Of a DNA stretch of 64,000 nt, positions 47,658-56,143 are shown piece after piece. Positions within the stretch are counted from its first letter, which is position 1. The number at the start of each line of letters is the position of its first letter. Under the pieces are notes generated by a model, which was not told the origin of the DNA, made no database searches, and saw only the letters and a program-made list of their open reading frames with translations. The position numbers were made by a program, and so were the translations under genes. Source of the DNA: Eubacterium plexicaudatum ASF492 (lineage in GTDB: Bacteria > Bacillota > Clostridia > Lachnospirales > Lachnospiraceae); NCBI RefSeq assembly GCF_000364225.2, contig NZ_AQFT02000001.1, positions 310,001 through 374,000 of the forward strand, read 5' to 3'.

Positions 47658-48257
47658 TCATGATATAAGGTGACGTTTGAAAAGGTCTTTAATTACCTTA
47701 TCTGTCAATCCTATCCGTTTTAAAATGCAGCAATATACCAGTTCCATAAGTACAAAAGCAGTCTCTGCTATTTTATTGTCTAATGGCATGAAACTTCCAT
47801 GGGTAATGGTATTTCTGTATTTGACAAGTTCATCAATCTGCTTTCTGGATATATATTCGCCCATTAACGGCTGGCATTCAAAAAAGCAGTTTTCAATTCT
47901 TTCAGCTCCCGTATCTGTATAGTCAACTATTATTGAGGATTGAAAGAATAGTTTATTCAGGATACCGCCTTCAAAACATATTGCTTTATAGCTTGTGATA
48001 TCAGGGGAACTGCTGACAAAATATCCCCAGGTGTTAAGTGTAAGCTCATTCCATACTTTTAAATCTTCATTGGAATAGATATATACGTATTTTTGTCCGG
48101 CGGTGCGTCCTAAAATAAATCCCTGATTCTGGGGAAGGGTAGTAAATGCTTTTGGATTGGAATCTACATTGAAAAAAATACATTGGAACCCGCCCAATAC
48201 AAAAGAAATATTTTCATATCCTTCAACAGTTCCACACAGTTTTGTTGCATTTTCCAT
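47658..48257 (-). CDS. Short ApeA-like HEPN protein
   Basis: The 199-residue protein has an N-terminal beta-rich part (YENISFVLGGFQCIFFNVDS, VWNELTLNTWGYFVSSSPDI) reminiscent of the ApeA N-terminal domain. The C-terminus is HEPN-like with the RNase motif R-x4-H in KYRNTITHGSFMPLDNKIAE followed by TAFVLMELVYCCILKRIGL. ApeA proteins abort infection through HEPN RNase activity, but full members are about twice as long; here NTD and HEPN are joined at GAERIENCFFEC, apparently by an internal deletion. It starts at ATG 48257 with AAAGGAGATTAT. It could be inactive or a mini-variant. Confidence 0.6.
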   Translation of the reverse strand: MENATKLCGTVEGYENISFVLGGFQCIFFNVDSNPKAFTTLPQNQGFILGRTAGQKYVYIYSNEDLKVWNELTLNTWGYFVSSSPDITSYKAICFEGGILNKLFFQSSIIVDYTDTGAERIENCFFECQPLMGEYISRKQIDELVKYRNTITHGSFMPLDNKIAETAFVLMELVYCCILKRIGLTDKVIKDLFKRHLIS

Positions 48258-48564
48258 ATAATCTCCTTTTCAAATTTGTATTACAAACGATAACTGCTGT
48301 TCCTTTTGAAAAATATTATAGCTAAAATGCAGTAGTTTGTATAGCTGTACATTATATTTTGAACCGTAACCCTTGAAATTGACAGTATAAAAATATTTGA
48401 TTGTCTATTTTGCAGGAATTATAATGGCCATATTTTACACGGGATGATTGGCAAGAAATGATTGATAAGAAAAAAGATACAGAGTTTTAGTACATGATCA
48501 TGAATGTTTGCGGTTAGTTAAAAAGCCATATTTAGAAAACTGATATAAACATGGAGATTAAATA
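48258..48564. other. 306-bp AT-rich spacer
   Basis: No coding frame or hairpin worth naming. It must contain the promoter of the ApeA-like gene (leftward) and possibly of the small gene at 48565. Confidence 0.4.
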
Positions 48565-48726
48565 ATGATACATATTTCGGAAAACTTGCCCGAGGGCATT
48601 CAATGTGTTTTTGCTCAAAAGGATGTGCTGGTGGAGAAATGGGAACGACAGATGCAAGCTGATGATCCGCTGGCGGTAACCGGTACAGTTTTCAGATGGC
48701 GCAAAGATTTAATGAAAGAGGAATAA
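48565..48726 (+). CDS. 53-residue conserved-looking small protein
   Basis: From ATG 48565 (GGAG 8 bp upstream) the frame gives MIHISENLPEGIQCVFAQKD…VLVEKWERQMQAD and ends TGTVFRWRKDLMKEE. Balanced composition and a clean start and stop suggest a real gene. I recall similar short proteins beside conjugative-element genes but cannot assign a family. It converges on the DUF6329-like gene. Confidence 0.5.
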   Translation: MIHISENLPEGIQCVFAQKDVLVEKWERQMQADDPLAVTGTVFRWRKDLMKEE

Positions 48727-48829
48727 GGCAGACAGGGTATGCACTAAGTACAGTGGAGCGCATACCCTGTTTTTATGGAAGGCGGCAGTGCCCAATGGAA
48801 AGCAGGACAGATATGGGTATGGATTGAGG

Positions 48830-49134
48830 TTATCCGTTTTCTTCGATAATTCCATAATTGATAAGGATATTCTGTGGTGCGTTGGGCGGGAGTACCTGCC
48901 CGTCATTACATAACTATAACATTTCGCATTGTGGAAAGACTGCACAGGTTCCGGTGCAAAAGCTGTAGTTTCACATCCGGCATATTCAGGCATTTCAGCC
49001 AGATCCTCAGTTACATCCCGGATAAGTGCGTCTGTGACACAATAGATATCTGCGCCGTATTCCACGGCTGTCAGTTCATGATTTATGACATCATTACCCG
49101 GTTTCCCAAAGGAGCGGTATAAGGTGTATTTCAT
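48830..49134 (-). CDS. DUF6329-like small protein, frameshifted
   Basis: MKYTLYRSFGKPGNDVINHE…LTAVEYGADIYCVTDALIRD and VTEDLAEMPEYAGCETTAFA match a small Clostridia family found on integrative elements (DUF6329 as I recall it). One C is missing in the coding strand (GGG 48884-48886); restoring it gives PNAPQNILINYGIIEENG and a 101-residue protein ending at 48830, instead of the aberrant tail to 48709. Start ATG 49134 has AGGAGGATATACT. Function unknown. Confidence 0.6.
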
Positions 49135-49212
49135 AGTATATCCTCCTGTTTTTTTAGTTATTTATCTGTGTCTGCAGATTTTACAGTTTTAATTATATGG
49201 GGAAGACCTGGC

Positions 49213-49350
49213 TTAGTCAATCGGAGAATATGCTGTTAATTCCTCTAAAACTGAATAACTGGGAACAACTGCAGGACCTAAATTATTCATAACACATTTT
49301 TTTACGGCTTCAATGATTTGTACTTTCATGTATGGGTTAAGGATAATATC
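49213..49350 (-). pseudogene. LysR-type regulator, C-terminal remnant
   Basis: On the minus strand the frame reads NPYMKVQIIEAVKKCVMNNL…GPAVVPSYSVLEELTAYSPI then stop. The pattern (E-A-V…G-x-A-V-V-P-S-Y) is that of the end of LysR substrate-binding domains. Upstream coding sequence is absent. Confidence 0.45.
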
Positions 49351-49579
49351 CTTTTTCGCGGCACCACAGCAGAAATGCGGTGCATAAGCGGGTGAAACGG
49401 GGCAGAATGGGGCAAATCGCGGCAGCAGGAGCGGTGGGTTGCTGCGGTTTTACTATGATTGGAGACGTGAACATAAAGAGTGTGGAAAATGATATATTTT
49501 GGAAAAAGAGATAAAAAACAGCTGTTGAAATCTGAACGGTCTCCCAGCTGTTTTAGAAGTATGAATTAAAAATAAATTT

Positions 49580-50628
49580 TCATGCGTTTCTGAATAAATC
49601 GGCATATAGGGTCAGGCGCTGATCTTTTGGGACTTTTAGCAGATCCATAGCTTTTTCTGCTGTCCATCCTGTGCTGTCCATCAGATTTTTGATATTGAGA
49701 ACCATTGTTTCCTGCCGGCCTTCTTCTTTCAGCATTTCCATAGTTTCCGTTTCGTTATATTCAGTCAGGCACATATCTTTCACCTCCGCCCTGTTGGCTG
49801 TTATGAATTTTTGATTTGAAAATCTTCGGGCATTTCATCAATTGCTTTGTCAATCGCATCACCTGTTACGGATGGCCCGCCGTTTTTGTCTGCAGACAGG
49901 TTTTTTCTGGCCTGCTCTACAAACCACGCATATTCTTCAAGCGGCCTGCACGCAGAGAGCAGTTTTTTATTATGCCCGTGATTGATGTTGATCATCCGGA
50001 CGTTTACTTCGATATCAGGGCTAGCCGCATGGAAGATCTGCTCCACTTCCGCTGATATTTCCGCGTCATCCGTTTTTTCTCCGTTTTCGCTGTGCCTGCG
50101 CATCACGTTCTGGCGGATTTCCTCCCTGAATGCAGCGCTGAGTGACAGCACGGTTTCATCCTCTTTTTCATCGTCCCCATTGTAAAAAGTCACGAGTTTT
50201 GGCAGCGGGAGCGGCAGGAGTTTTCTGCCGTATCTGTTCAGCCCGGCTGAATGGATGAACTTATCGTACAGTTTTCCGGCATACATGAACTCACGGACAG
50301 GCATGTTTGGGTTATAAGTGCTCTGCTGTTCATACAGCTCCATGACCCTGTAAAGGCTTATGTTTTCCGATACGAGGATGGACAGGTCATTTTTCATGCC
50401 CATGTAAACCACTTCCTCGATTGTATTAATGGTAATGCCGGACACGTCGTCATAGGATGTGCCGTGAATGGCGTTATATAGAGACAGCGTCCAGTGTTTG
50501 TTATCTTCCTGGCCGAAGATGAAGCCGAACAGCCGGGATTTGTATTCGCGGTTCCCGCCGCCTTTCAGCTGTTCCTCCAGTTCTCGGATGCGTTTTTCCA
50601 GTTCCTCATAAGTTTTCTTATCTGCCAT
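49580..50628 (-). CDS. Rpn-like nuclease/putative transposase family protein, frameshifted
   Basis: From ATG 50628 the protein has a coiled start (KKTYEELEKRIRELEEQLKG), then a core (SRLFGFIFGQEDNKHWTLSL…YNAIHGTSYDDVSGITI, MKNDLSILVSENISLYRVME) typical of gut Clostridia Rpn/PD-(D/E)XK relatives. The frame ends at 49801 but joins 49783-49580 (EVKDMCLTEYNETETMEMLK…GRQETMVLNIKNLMDSTGW) if one base is added at AA/T 49806-49810, giving about 349 residues. It is only distantly related to the gene at 464-1315. It probably moves with, or restricts, mobile DNA. Confidence 0.7.
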
Positions 50629-50790
50629 GCCGTCTTTCCTCCTGCAGTTTCATGCACCTATTTTACCATGATACGGGTCGGCCTGCAAGTGCACTGCATA
50701 TTCCGGTTCCAAAGTTGGAAAATTGGGAGCAAGGGAGAAGGATATAGATACTGGCCTGATAAAATCAAATTACACTAATAAAAATAATTC

Positions 50791-50819
50791 TTGACAAATT
50801 ATGCCAATGGGTTTATAGT
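50791..50819 (+). promoter_or_regulatory. Promoter of the third BlaI/BlaR1 cluster
   Basis: TTGACA (50791-50796) and TATAGT (50814-50819) are 17 bp apart. TATTAG…CTAATA arms follow (about 50821-50855) and may form the repressor site. The layout mirrors the promoter at 7626, where the palindrome is perfect. Confidence 0.6.
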
Positions 50820-50901
50820 ATTTATTAGGCTGTATTAAAAAAATCTAATATAATCTAAAGAGCAATAAATCAGAATCGAAGTACAGAAGGAACATGAAAA
50901 T

Positions 50902-51272
50902 ATGTCAGTAATGGTAGAAGGGCATTTAATGAGTGGCAGCTATGGTCTGAACAGAACAGCCGAGCAGATTATGGAACTGTTGTGGAATGCAGAAACACCT
51001 CTTTCTTATGAAGAAATTGCAGAATCTGTCAAGGGCATGTGGAGAACACGGAAAATTTACATCTGTCTGACTGAACTGGAGGATGCTGGCATTATCGGAA
51101 TAAAAGGGGATATGGGATATTATGCTGTATGTAAAAAGGACGAGTTCATAGACCACTGGGGAAAAGAGCAGATAAAGAATTTTTGAAGGCCCCACAGCTT
51201 CCTGTCGGAAATTTAAGGAAGATAAAAAGGCTGTCAGAAGAGGATGCAGCCGAACTTAGGAAATTGTTATGA
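50902..51272 (+). CDS. BlaI/MecI-type repressor, frameshifted near the end
   Basis: The winged helix reads LNRTAEQIMELLWNAETPLS…YEEIAESVKGMWRTRKIYIC and LTELEDAGIIGIKGDMGYYA. The frame stops after KNF at 51186. One more T in the run 51180-51184 would extend it as LKAPQLPVGNLRKIKRLSEE…DAAELRKLL to 51272, giving about 124 residues, the normal length. The deleted repressor at 7714-7874 is its near-identical sister. It precedes the blaR1-like gene and should repress this cluster. Confidence 0.78.
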
Positions 51273-51327
51273 ATGATGCAGCTTTGAAGCAGATGTGTAT
51301 TACAAAAATATTACGGAGGTAACGCAT

Positions 51328-52375
51328 ATGTTTCCAAACCTTCTTTTTACGATGTCGCTGGCAGGAATTATTTCGTTTGTCATAATTCAAAGGAGGGTTA
51401 TCCGGTATTGGAAATGTAAAAGCGTCCGCGGTATGGATTCTGAAAAACCTTCAGAATGGGAACAGGAACTTTTTACGAAAGTAAAAAAGAGACAGGCATA
51501 AAAAAGGATGTGGAATTTATCTGTTCTGAGTATTGCAGATCGCCAATGGCAAGCGGGATATTATCTCCTGTTCTGATATTTCCAATTTGGGGAAATCAGA
51601 TGGAGGCGGATAAATGCGAATATATGTTCAGGCATGAACTGGTTCATATCAAGCACCACGACCTGTTAATAAAGTATATTGGATTACTGGTGATGGCAGT
51701 CCACTGGTACAACCCTTTGGTTTATGTCCTGTTCCATGAGATTTCCGTTATCAGTGAAATGTATTGTAACAGTACCGTTATCAGCGGAAAGGGGGAGGAA
51801 GAGCGCAGGAAATACAGCAGTCTGATTTTGACACTTGCCACACAGAATGGATATGCCGGTAAGGAAAAATTCTTTATAGGCATGGCAGACAGCAGAAGTA
51901 AAAAGGTGTATAAAAGGAGGGTTTTAGAAATGAAAAGGCATACGCAGCATAAAGCAGTTTTGTCTGTTATCATGACGGCAGTGATAGGTATGGCTGGCGT
52001 GGTGACAACTTTTGCATACGATTCGCCTAATACAGTCTCAGGTCCTGTAGATCATGACGTTGGCGGAGATGCTAATTTTATAATGGAATCGGCAGAAGCA
52101 AGGAACACGGAGCTGCCATCAGACTATTTTTCACAGATGACAGTGGACTTGTTTATGATATAAGCAGTCCTGATATTAATAACAGGACAATTTGCTTTCA
52201 TGATTTTTCCATACATGGAACCTGGAACAATCATAAAAAAGACGGGAAAGGCGGATGCGTGGTAAAAAGCTATGATGCATTTTTATGTTCCAAATGTTCT
52301 GATGTAAAAGTGAGGGAGTTAAAGGATGTTATAACTGAACGTCCATTAAGCCCCCAGCAGAGCTGGGGAGAATAG
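51328..52375 (+). CDS. BlaR1-like M56 protein, N-terminally deleted and frameshifted
   Basis: Start ATG 51328 follows TACGGAGGTAACGCAT. Compared with 7924-9088, about 300 bp encoding the first membrane segments are missing between LLFTMSLAG and IISFVIIQ. An A is missing in the run 51483-51488. The M56 domain is otherwise intact (FRHELVHIKHHDLLIKYIGL). A further T missing at 52127-52131 hides an external tail (DDSGLVYDISSPDINNRTIC, FHDFSIHGTWNNHKKDGKGG) that ends inside the IS200/IS605 left end. The tail is longer than in the first cluster and may be the sensor. Confidence 0.7.
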
Positions 52376-53037
52376 AGTGAGCAGTAGCGATCCCTAAAGT
52401 ACCAAAAATAAAACCTCCATGTTATCATAGATTTGGGTCTAGGCAACCTAATCAACAATAGCAGGAGGTATCCATAATGGATAATCAGATTTTAGCACAT
52501 ACCAAGTATAATTGCACGTATCATATTGTTTTTATTCCGAAATATCGCCGGAAAGTAATGTATGGGAAGATTGGGAAAGAGGTTGGCGAGATATTGTCCA
52601 CAGTATGTAAAATCACAGGAGTAAAATTGATAAAAGGCGGAGTATGTCCAAACCATGTACATCTGTATGTTTCGATTCCGCCCAAGATGAGTATCTCGGA
52701 AGTGATGTCAAAATTGAAAGGAAAGAGTGCCCTGATGATATTTGACCGACACCCAGAATACAGGGACAAGTATGGCAGACATTTTGGGCAAGAGGATATT
52801 ATGCCGAGACGATTGGGCAAGTGAACGAAGAGACAATCAAAAAGTACATCGAAGAGCAGGAGGAATGCAGTAGAATGGAAGGATAAAGAGCCTCTTTTAA
52901 GAGGCAGCCAAGTACCAGAGGTTAGTGAAATACTGCCTATAGGCAGCACCGAAAAAGGGGTTGCTTAGACACCGCCTATAGGCGGTACCGAAAAATGCCC
53001 CGGAGGGGTTCATCCAAACCACCGGCAGAGCCGGTGG
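52345..53037 (+). mobile_element. IS200/IS605-family element with hairpin ends
   Basis: The left end has CCCCAGC-AGA-GCTGGGG (52352-52368). The right end after the transposase has several hairpins: GCCTCTT/AAGAGGC, CTGCCTATAGGCAG, CCGCCTATAGGCGG, and CCACCGGC/GCCGGTGG. Subterminal hairpins are what Y1 HUH transposases recognise as single strands. There is no target duplication, as usual. It lies at the junction of the blaR1-like gene and an IS66 tnpC, truncating both. Confidence 0.78.
52477..52886 (+). CDS. tnpA: IS200/IS605 transposase TnpA (Y1 HUH), frameshifted
   Basis: TKYNCTYHIVFIPKYRRKVM, the metal-binding HUH in CPNHVHLYVSIPPK, and KLKGKSALMIFDRHPEY are typical. One T is missing in the run 52782-52785; restoring it gives HFWARGYYAETIGQVNEETI with the catalytic Tyr and the end KKYIEEQEECSRMEG. 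ATG 52477 has AGGAGGTATCCATA. The original protein is 136 residues, as usual. No TnpB or ISC accessory gene accompanies it. Confidence 0.85.
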
Positions 53038-53040
53038 TCA

Positions 53041-53516
53041 AGCCGTATGGCTGTGATTTTCAAAAGAAGCCGGATGGAATTCCAGCCTTTTATATACTTC
53101 ATCTGGAAGACGCTTATATTTTCCATCCGGAAATGCTTCTTTTAGTTCTTCTTCTGACATTTCATGTTTTATAACCGTTACAGGCATTCCTTTTAAGTCG
53201 TCTTCACGTTTCCCTTTCTGCTTCTTTTTCCTGCGGATGACAACTTCCTCAAAATCCGGTTCTTCTGCCTGTGTGCCCGGTTCGCTGGCTGTGGCTTCCG
53301 GTTCGTTAAAAAACAGGCTCATCTGCCCGTCAATCACATTCATTTTTCAGAATGCCGTCCGAAACGCTGTCCGCGCAGAATGGCTATCTGTTCTAGGATC
53401 AGTTCCTGGTTTTGAGTCATCCGGGCAATATTTTTCTGCAGCGAGAGTATGATCCCGATGAGTTCATCCCTGTCGGCATTATTCAGTTCATCTGCTGTAT
53501 AGATCATCTTTTCCAT
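53041..53516 (-). pseudogene. tnpC: IS66 transposase TnpC, truncated and frameshifted
   Basis: MEKMIYTADELNNADRDELI and LEQIAILRGQRFGRHSEK are the N-terminal coil. One A is missing in the coding strand (T-run 53343-53347); restoring it continues MNVIDGQMSLFFNEPEATAS and DLKGMPVTVIKHEMSEEELK…AFPDGKYKRLPDEVYKRLEF. The frame ends in IS200 sequence; the DDE domain is gone. Confidence 0.75.
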
Positions 53517-53784
53517 ATCACAATTATAGCAGAAACAGGATATTCCTGCTGAAAAATTTTTGACCGGCTTCGTCAAAATGACGACAGACTATACCGTCAC
53601 AAAAGGCGCTTTCAAAGATATCGGATTATTTTTTGGATTTAATTAGAAAAAAGCGCAAAGCTGTTTCTGAAAGCTGCACAGGACGTTTCTGTACAGCTTT
53701 CTTCCCTGTACAGAAACGGGAAAGCGACACCGGAAAAGGGGCAGGAAATTTCTATGTTTTGCACAAAACCTGTCATCATGCCTG

Positions 53785-54144
53785 TCAGCAGGTCCTTTCC
53801 GGTGTGACTTCCTGGATCCTTCTTTTCTGCTCGACGGCAAGCCCCTGCATCAGCCATGTGAACTGTTCCGGTGTGATCTCACGGGCTTCTGACGCTGTTC
53901 TTGGCCACTGAAAGCGCCCCGCTTCGAGTCTTTTATAAACAAGCACAAAGCCGTCGCCTTCCCATAAAAGTCCTTTGATGCGGTCTGTCCGCCTGCCGCA
54001 GAACAGAAAAAGGCAGCCTTTTTGAAACGGGTCCGGCGAAAAATGATCCTGTACAACTCTGGCCAGGCCGTCGATTCCAAAACGGAGATCCGTGTAGCCG
54101 TACGCCAGGTAAATCCGGCTGTATCGTTTTACATTACCAAGCAT
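53785..54144 (-). CDS. tnpB: IS66 Orf2 accessory protein TnpB
   Basis: From ATG 54144: MLGNVKRYSRIYLAYGYTDL followed by RFGIDGLARVVQDHF and CLFLFCGRRTDRIKGLLWEG…DGFVLVYKRLEAGRFQWPR, the standard TnpB signature. The length of 119 is normal and the frame is intact. It overlaps tnpA's end by 11 bp. Without tnpC it serves nothing here. Confidence 0.88.
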   Translation of the reverse strand: MLGNVKRYSRIYLAYGYTDLRFGIDGLARVVQDHFSPDPFQKGCLFLFCGRRTDRIKGLLWEGDGFVLVYKRLEAGRFQWPRTASEAREITPEQFTWLMQGLAVEQKRRIQEVTPERTC

Positions 54145-54478
54145 TGGCCAGCGCCTCCATAACTTTTTGGATAAAACCTGCCGAAGCATATTCGGTTACT
54201 TCTATGGTAATATTTCCTTTTCTGATAACCGCTGCGGCTGGTGCAGGGAGCTGCTCTTGACAGATGTCTGCCGAAATTTCAACAAAAGGCGATGCCTGCG
54301 GGGGCTGTCCTGTATTTTCCACTGCCTTCCTGCGGAGTATTCTCAGCCAGTAATAATACCTGGACTCTTTGATATTCCTGTCATGACACCATTCCCTGAC
54401 GGTCATGCCGCTTTCCATGCGTTCCTTTATGAGCACGGCCCAGCGCTCTGCGATTACATCGTGTTTTAAATCTGACAC
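54134..54478 (-). CDS. tnpA: IS66 accessory protein TnpA
   Basis: The 114-residue protein has SDLKHDVIAERWAVLIKERM…ESGMTVREWCHDRNIKESRY and YYWLRILRRKA, the helix-turn-helix of IS66 TnpA, and a hydrophobic strand IRKGNITIEVTEYASAGFIQ. It is complete and first in the truncated IS66 operon. Confidence 0.85.
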   Translation of the reverse strand: MSDLKHDVIAERWAVLIKERMESGMTVREWCHDRNIKESRYYYWLRILRRKAVENTGQPPQASPFVEISADICQEQLPAPAAAVIRKGNITIEVTEYASAGFIQKVMEALANAW

Positions 54479-54581
54479 TAACTACACCTCACTTTCAAAA
54501 CTGGTATGAGTTTTCAAAGCTATGTACATGGACTGTGAAAAGTGATATAAGTTTTCACAGTTTCAATAGTAACTAATAATA

Positions 54582-54607
54582 GCCTTGAGATAGATTATTC
54601 TCAAGGC
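54582..54607. terminator. Hairpin between the IS66 remnant and hxlR-like gene
   Basis: GCCTTGAGA pairs with TCTCAAGGC across an 8-base loop. Flanks are AT-rich on both sides without a long T-run, so bidirectional termination is possible but weak. Confidence 0.45.
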
Positions 54608-54687
54608 CATTATATACAAATTTCTTCTATTATGCACGGTACGCGCTTTTTACCGTTTACGTTTTCGCAGACAAGCCTGCCTCTATG

Positions 54688-55053
54688 CTATTTTTCATAG
54701 GGATTTTGGTAATCCGGGCAGAGGTACGTTTCGCTCCATGCCATCATGGTCTGCAGGACGGGGATGAAGCTCTTCCCAAACTCGGTAAGTGAGTATTCCA
54801 CCTTCGGCGGTATTTCCTTGTAAATCTCCCGGTGGAGGAACCCGTCACTTTCCAGTTCCCGGAGCTGCTTTGTCAGCGTGGACTGCGTGATACCGTCAAG
54901 GCGGCGCATCAGTTCACCGAACCGCTGGACTTTGTAAAAGGACACATACCATAAGATCAGGATTTTCCATTTGCCTCCGATCACGGATTGTAGCCTGCCC
55001 ATAGGGACGCAGCGGGCAATGGTTTCCTCATTGTTGAATTTATTCTCAGCCAT
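54688..55053 (-). CDS. HxlR-family transcriptional regulator
   Basis: The 121-residue winged-helix protein contains GRLQSVIGGKWKILILWYVS…FYKVQRFGELMRRLDGITQS and TLTKQLRELESDGFLHREIY, the HxlR signature, and ends in a dimerisation helix. ATG 55053 is preceded by AGAGGTGGAATGA. It is divergent from the radical SAM pair at 55231 and is a likely regulator of it, possibly redox- or aldehyde-responsive as in HypR/YodB relatives. Confidence 0.9.
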   Translation of the reverse strand: MAENKFNNEETIARCVPMGRLQSVIGGKWKILILWYVSFYKVQRFGELMRRLDGITQSTLTKQLRELESDGFLHREIYKEIPPKVEYSLTEFGKSFIPVLQTMMAWSETYLCPDYQNPYEK

Positions 55054-55230
55054 TTCATTCCACCTCTTTCCCCACCAGTATATTCCTGCAGTGGGAAAAA
55101 ATCAAGATACGGTCATTTTTAATAGATAGTATGAAAAAGTGTACTACTACCAAAAAAGACAGTACTTGATTTCATGAAGTTTTAGAGGTAATTTAGTGCA
55201 AAAGAGGAAAGACACAAGGAGGAATGAAAG

Positions 55231-56130
55231 ATGCACTATACAGGAACCATATGGAGGCCGCCCTATGAGGCATCTTCCCTGTTATTGGAAGCCACCGCAG
55301 GCTGTACGCACCACAGATGCAAATTCTGCACGCTTTACGCATACCTGCCGTTCCAGTTTAGGATGTCACCAATGGAAGATATAGAGGCGGACTTGAAAGA
55401 GGCACAGAAAATGTACCGCCGTTTTATGGGGAGGAAGGTGTCACGGACTTTCCTGACAGGGGCGAACCCGTTCGTACTGAAATATGACAGGCTGATGGAG
55501 ATTGCGGAAATGGTACACAAATACTTTCCGGGAATGGAAACCATCGGCAGTTTTGCCAGAGTGACGGATGTTACCCTGAAAACGGATGAGGAACTGGCCG
55601 CCCTGCACGGGGCAGGCTATGACGGGCTGACAATCGGCATCGAGACGGCGGATGACGAGGCGCTGCGGTTCATGGATAAAGGTTATCTGGCGGCAGACAT
55701 TCTGGAGCAGTGCGGGCGTCTGGATAAGGCAGGCATCCGCTACAGCTTTTTCTATCTGACGGGCATATCCGGCGCAGGGCGCGGGGAGGACGGGGCCAGA
55801 GCCACCGCCGCTGTATGCAATAAACTTCATCCGACTTTGGTCGGTGCAAATATGCTGACCATCTACCCGGATTCAAAACTATATGGGGAAATCCGGCAGG
55901 GGAACTGGAAAGAGGAGAGCGAGACGGAGAAATACAGGGAAGTCCGGGCATTGGTGGAGAATCTGGAAATTCCCACGACTTTTGCGGCCCTTGGTGCATC
56001 CAATGCATTCCAGATGCATGGAGCATTGCCGGAAGACAAAGGAAAACTGCTGGCTTTCCTTGATGATGTCATAAAGAATGTAGGAGAGGACGAACTGCGG
56101 CGCTACCGTGAGAATGTCCATCATCTGTAG
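55231..56130 (+). CDS. Radical SAM protein (first of a tandem pair)
   Basis: The 299-residue protein starts at ATG 55231 with CAAGGAGGAATGAAAG. The iron-sulfur cluster motif is C-x4-C-x2-C in GCTHHRCKFCTLYAYLP, the spacing seen in one radical SAM subfamily. The barrel follows: RTFLTGANPFVLKYDRL, GYDGLTIGIETADDEALRFM, DILEQCGRLDKAGIRYSFFY. No extra C-terminal domain is present. Substrate unknown. The neighbour 14 bp downstream is a paralogue (about 40% identical by eye), and the HxlR gene is divergent, so the three form a unit. Confidence 0.85.
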   Translation: MHYTGTIWRPPYEASSLLLEATAGCTHHRCKFCTLYAYLPFQFRMSPMEDIEADLKEAQKMYRRFMGRKVSRTFLTGANPFVLKYDRLMEIAEMVHKYFPGMETIGSFARVTDVTLKTDEELAALHGAGYDGLTIGIETADDEALRFMDKGYLAADILEQCGRLDKAGIRYSFFYLTGISGAGRGEDGARATAAVCNKLHPTLVGANMLTIYPDSKLYGEIRQGNWKEESETEKYREVRALVENLEIPTTFAALGASNAFQMHGALPEDKGKLLAFLDDVIKNVGEDELRRYRENVHHL

Positions 56131-56143
56131 GGAGGTGGTTCAG

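Larger units (their letters stand above)
53038..54478 (-). mobile_element. IS66-family element, 3' part lost at the IS200/IS605 insertion
   Basis: On the minus strand tnpA, tnpB and the first third of tnpC occur in canonical order, ending where the IS200/IS605 right end starts (about 53038). The rest of tnpC is absent from the other side of the IS200, so a deletion accompanied or followed the insertion. The upstream terminus is near 54480-54560. Confidence 0.7.

Noticed and set aside
52887-53037. Short repeated hairpins read as a CRISPR-like array
   Set aside because: The repeats differ, are perfect hairpins without spacers, and sit where IS200/IS605 right-end structures are expected.
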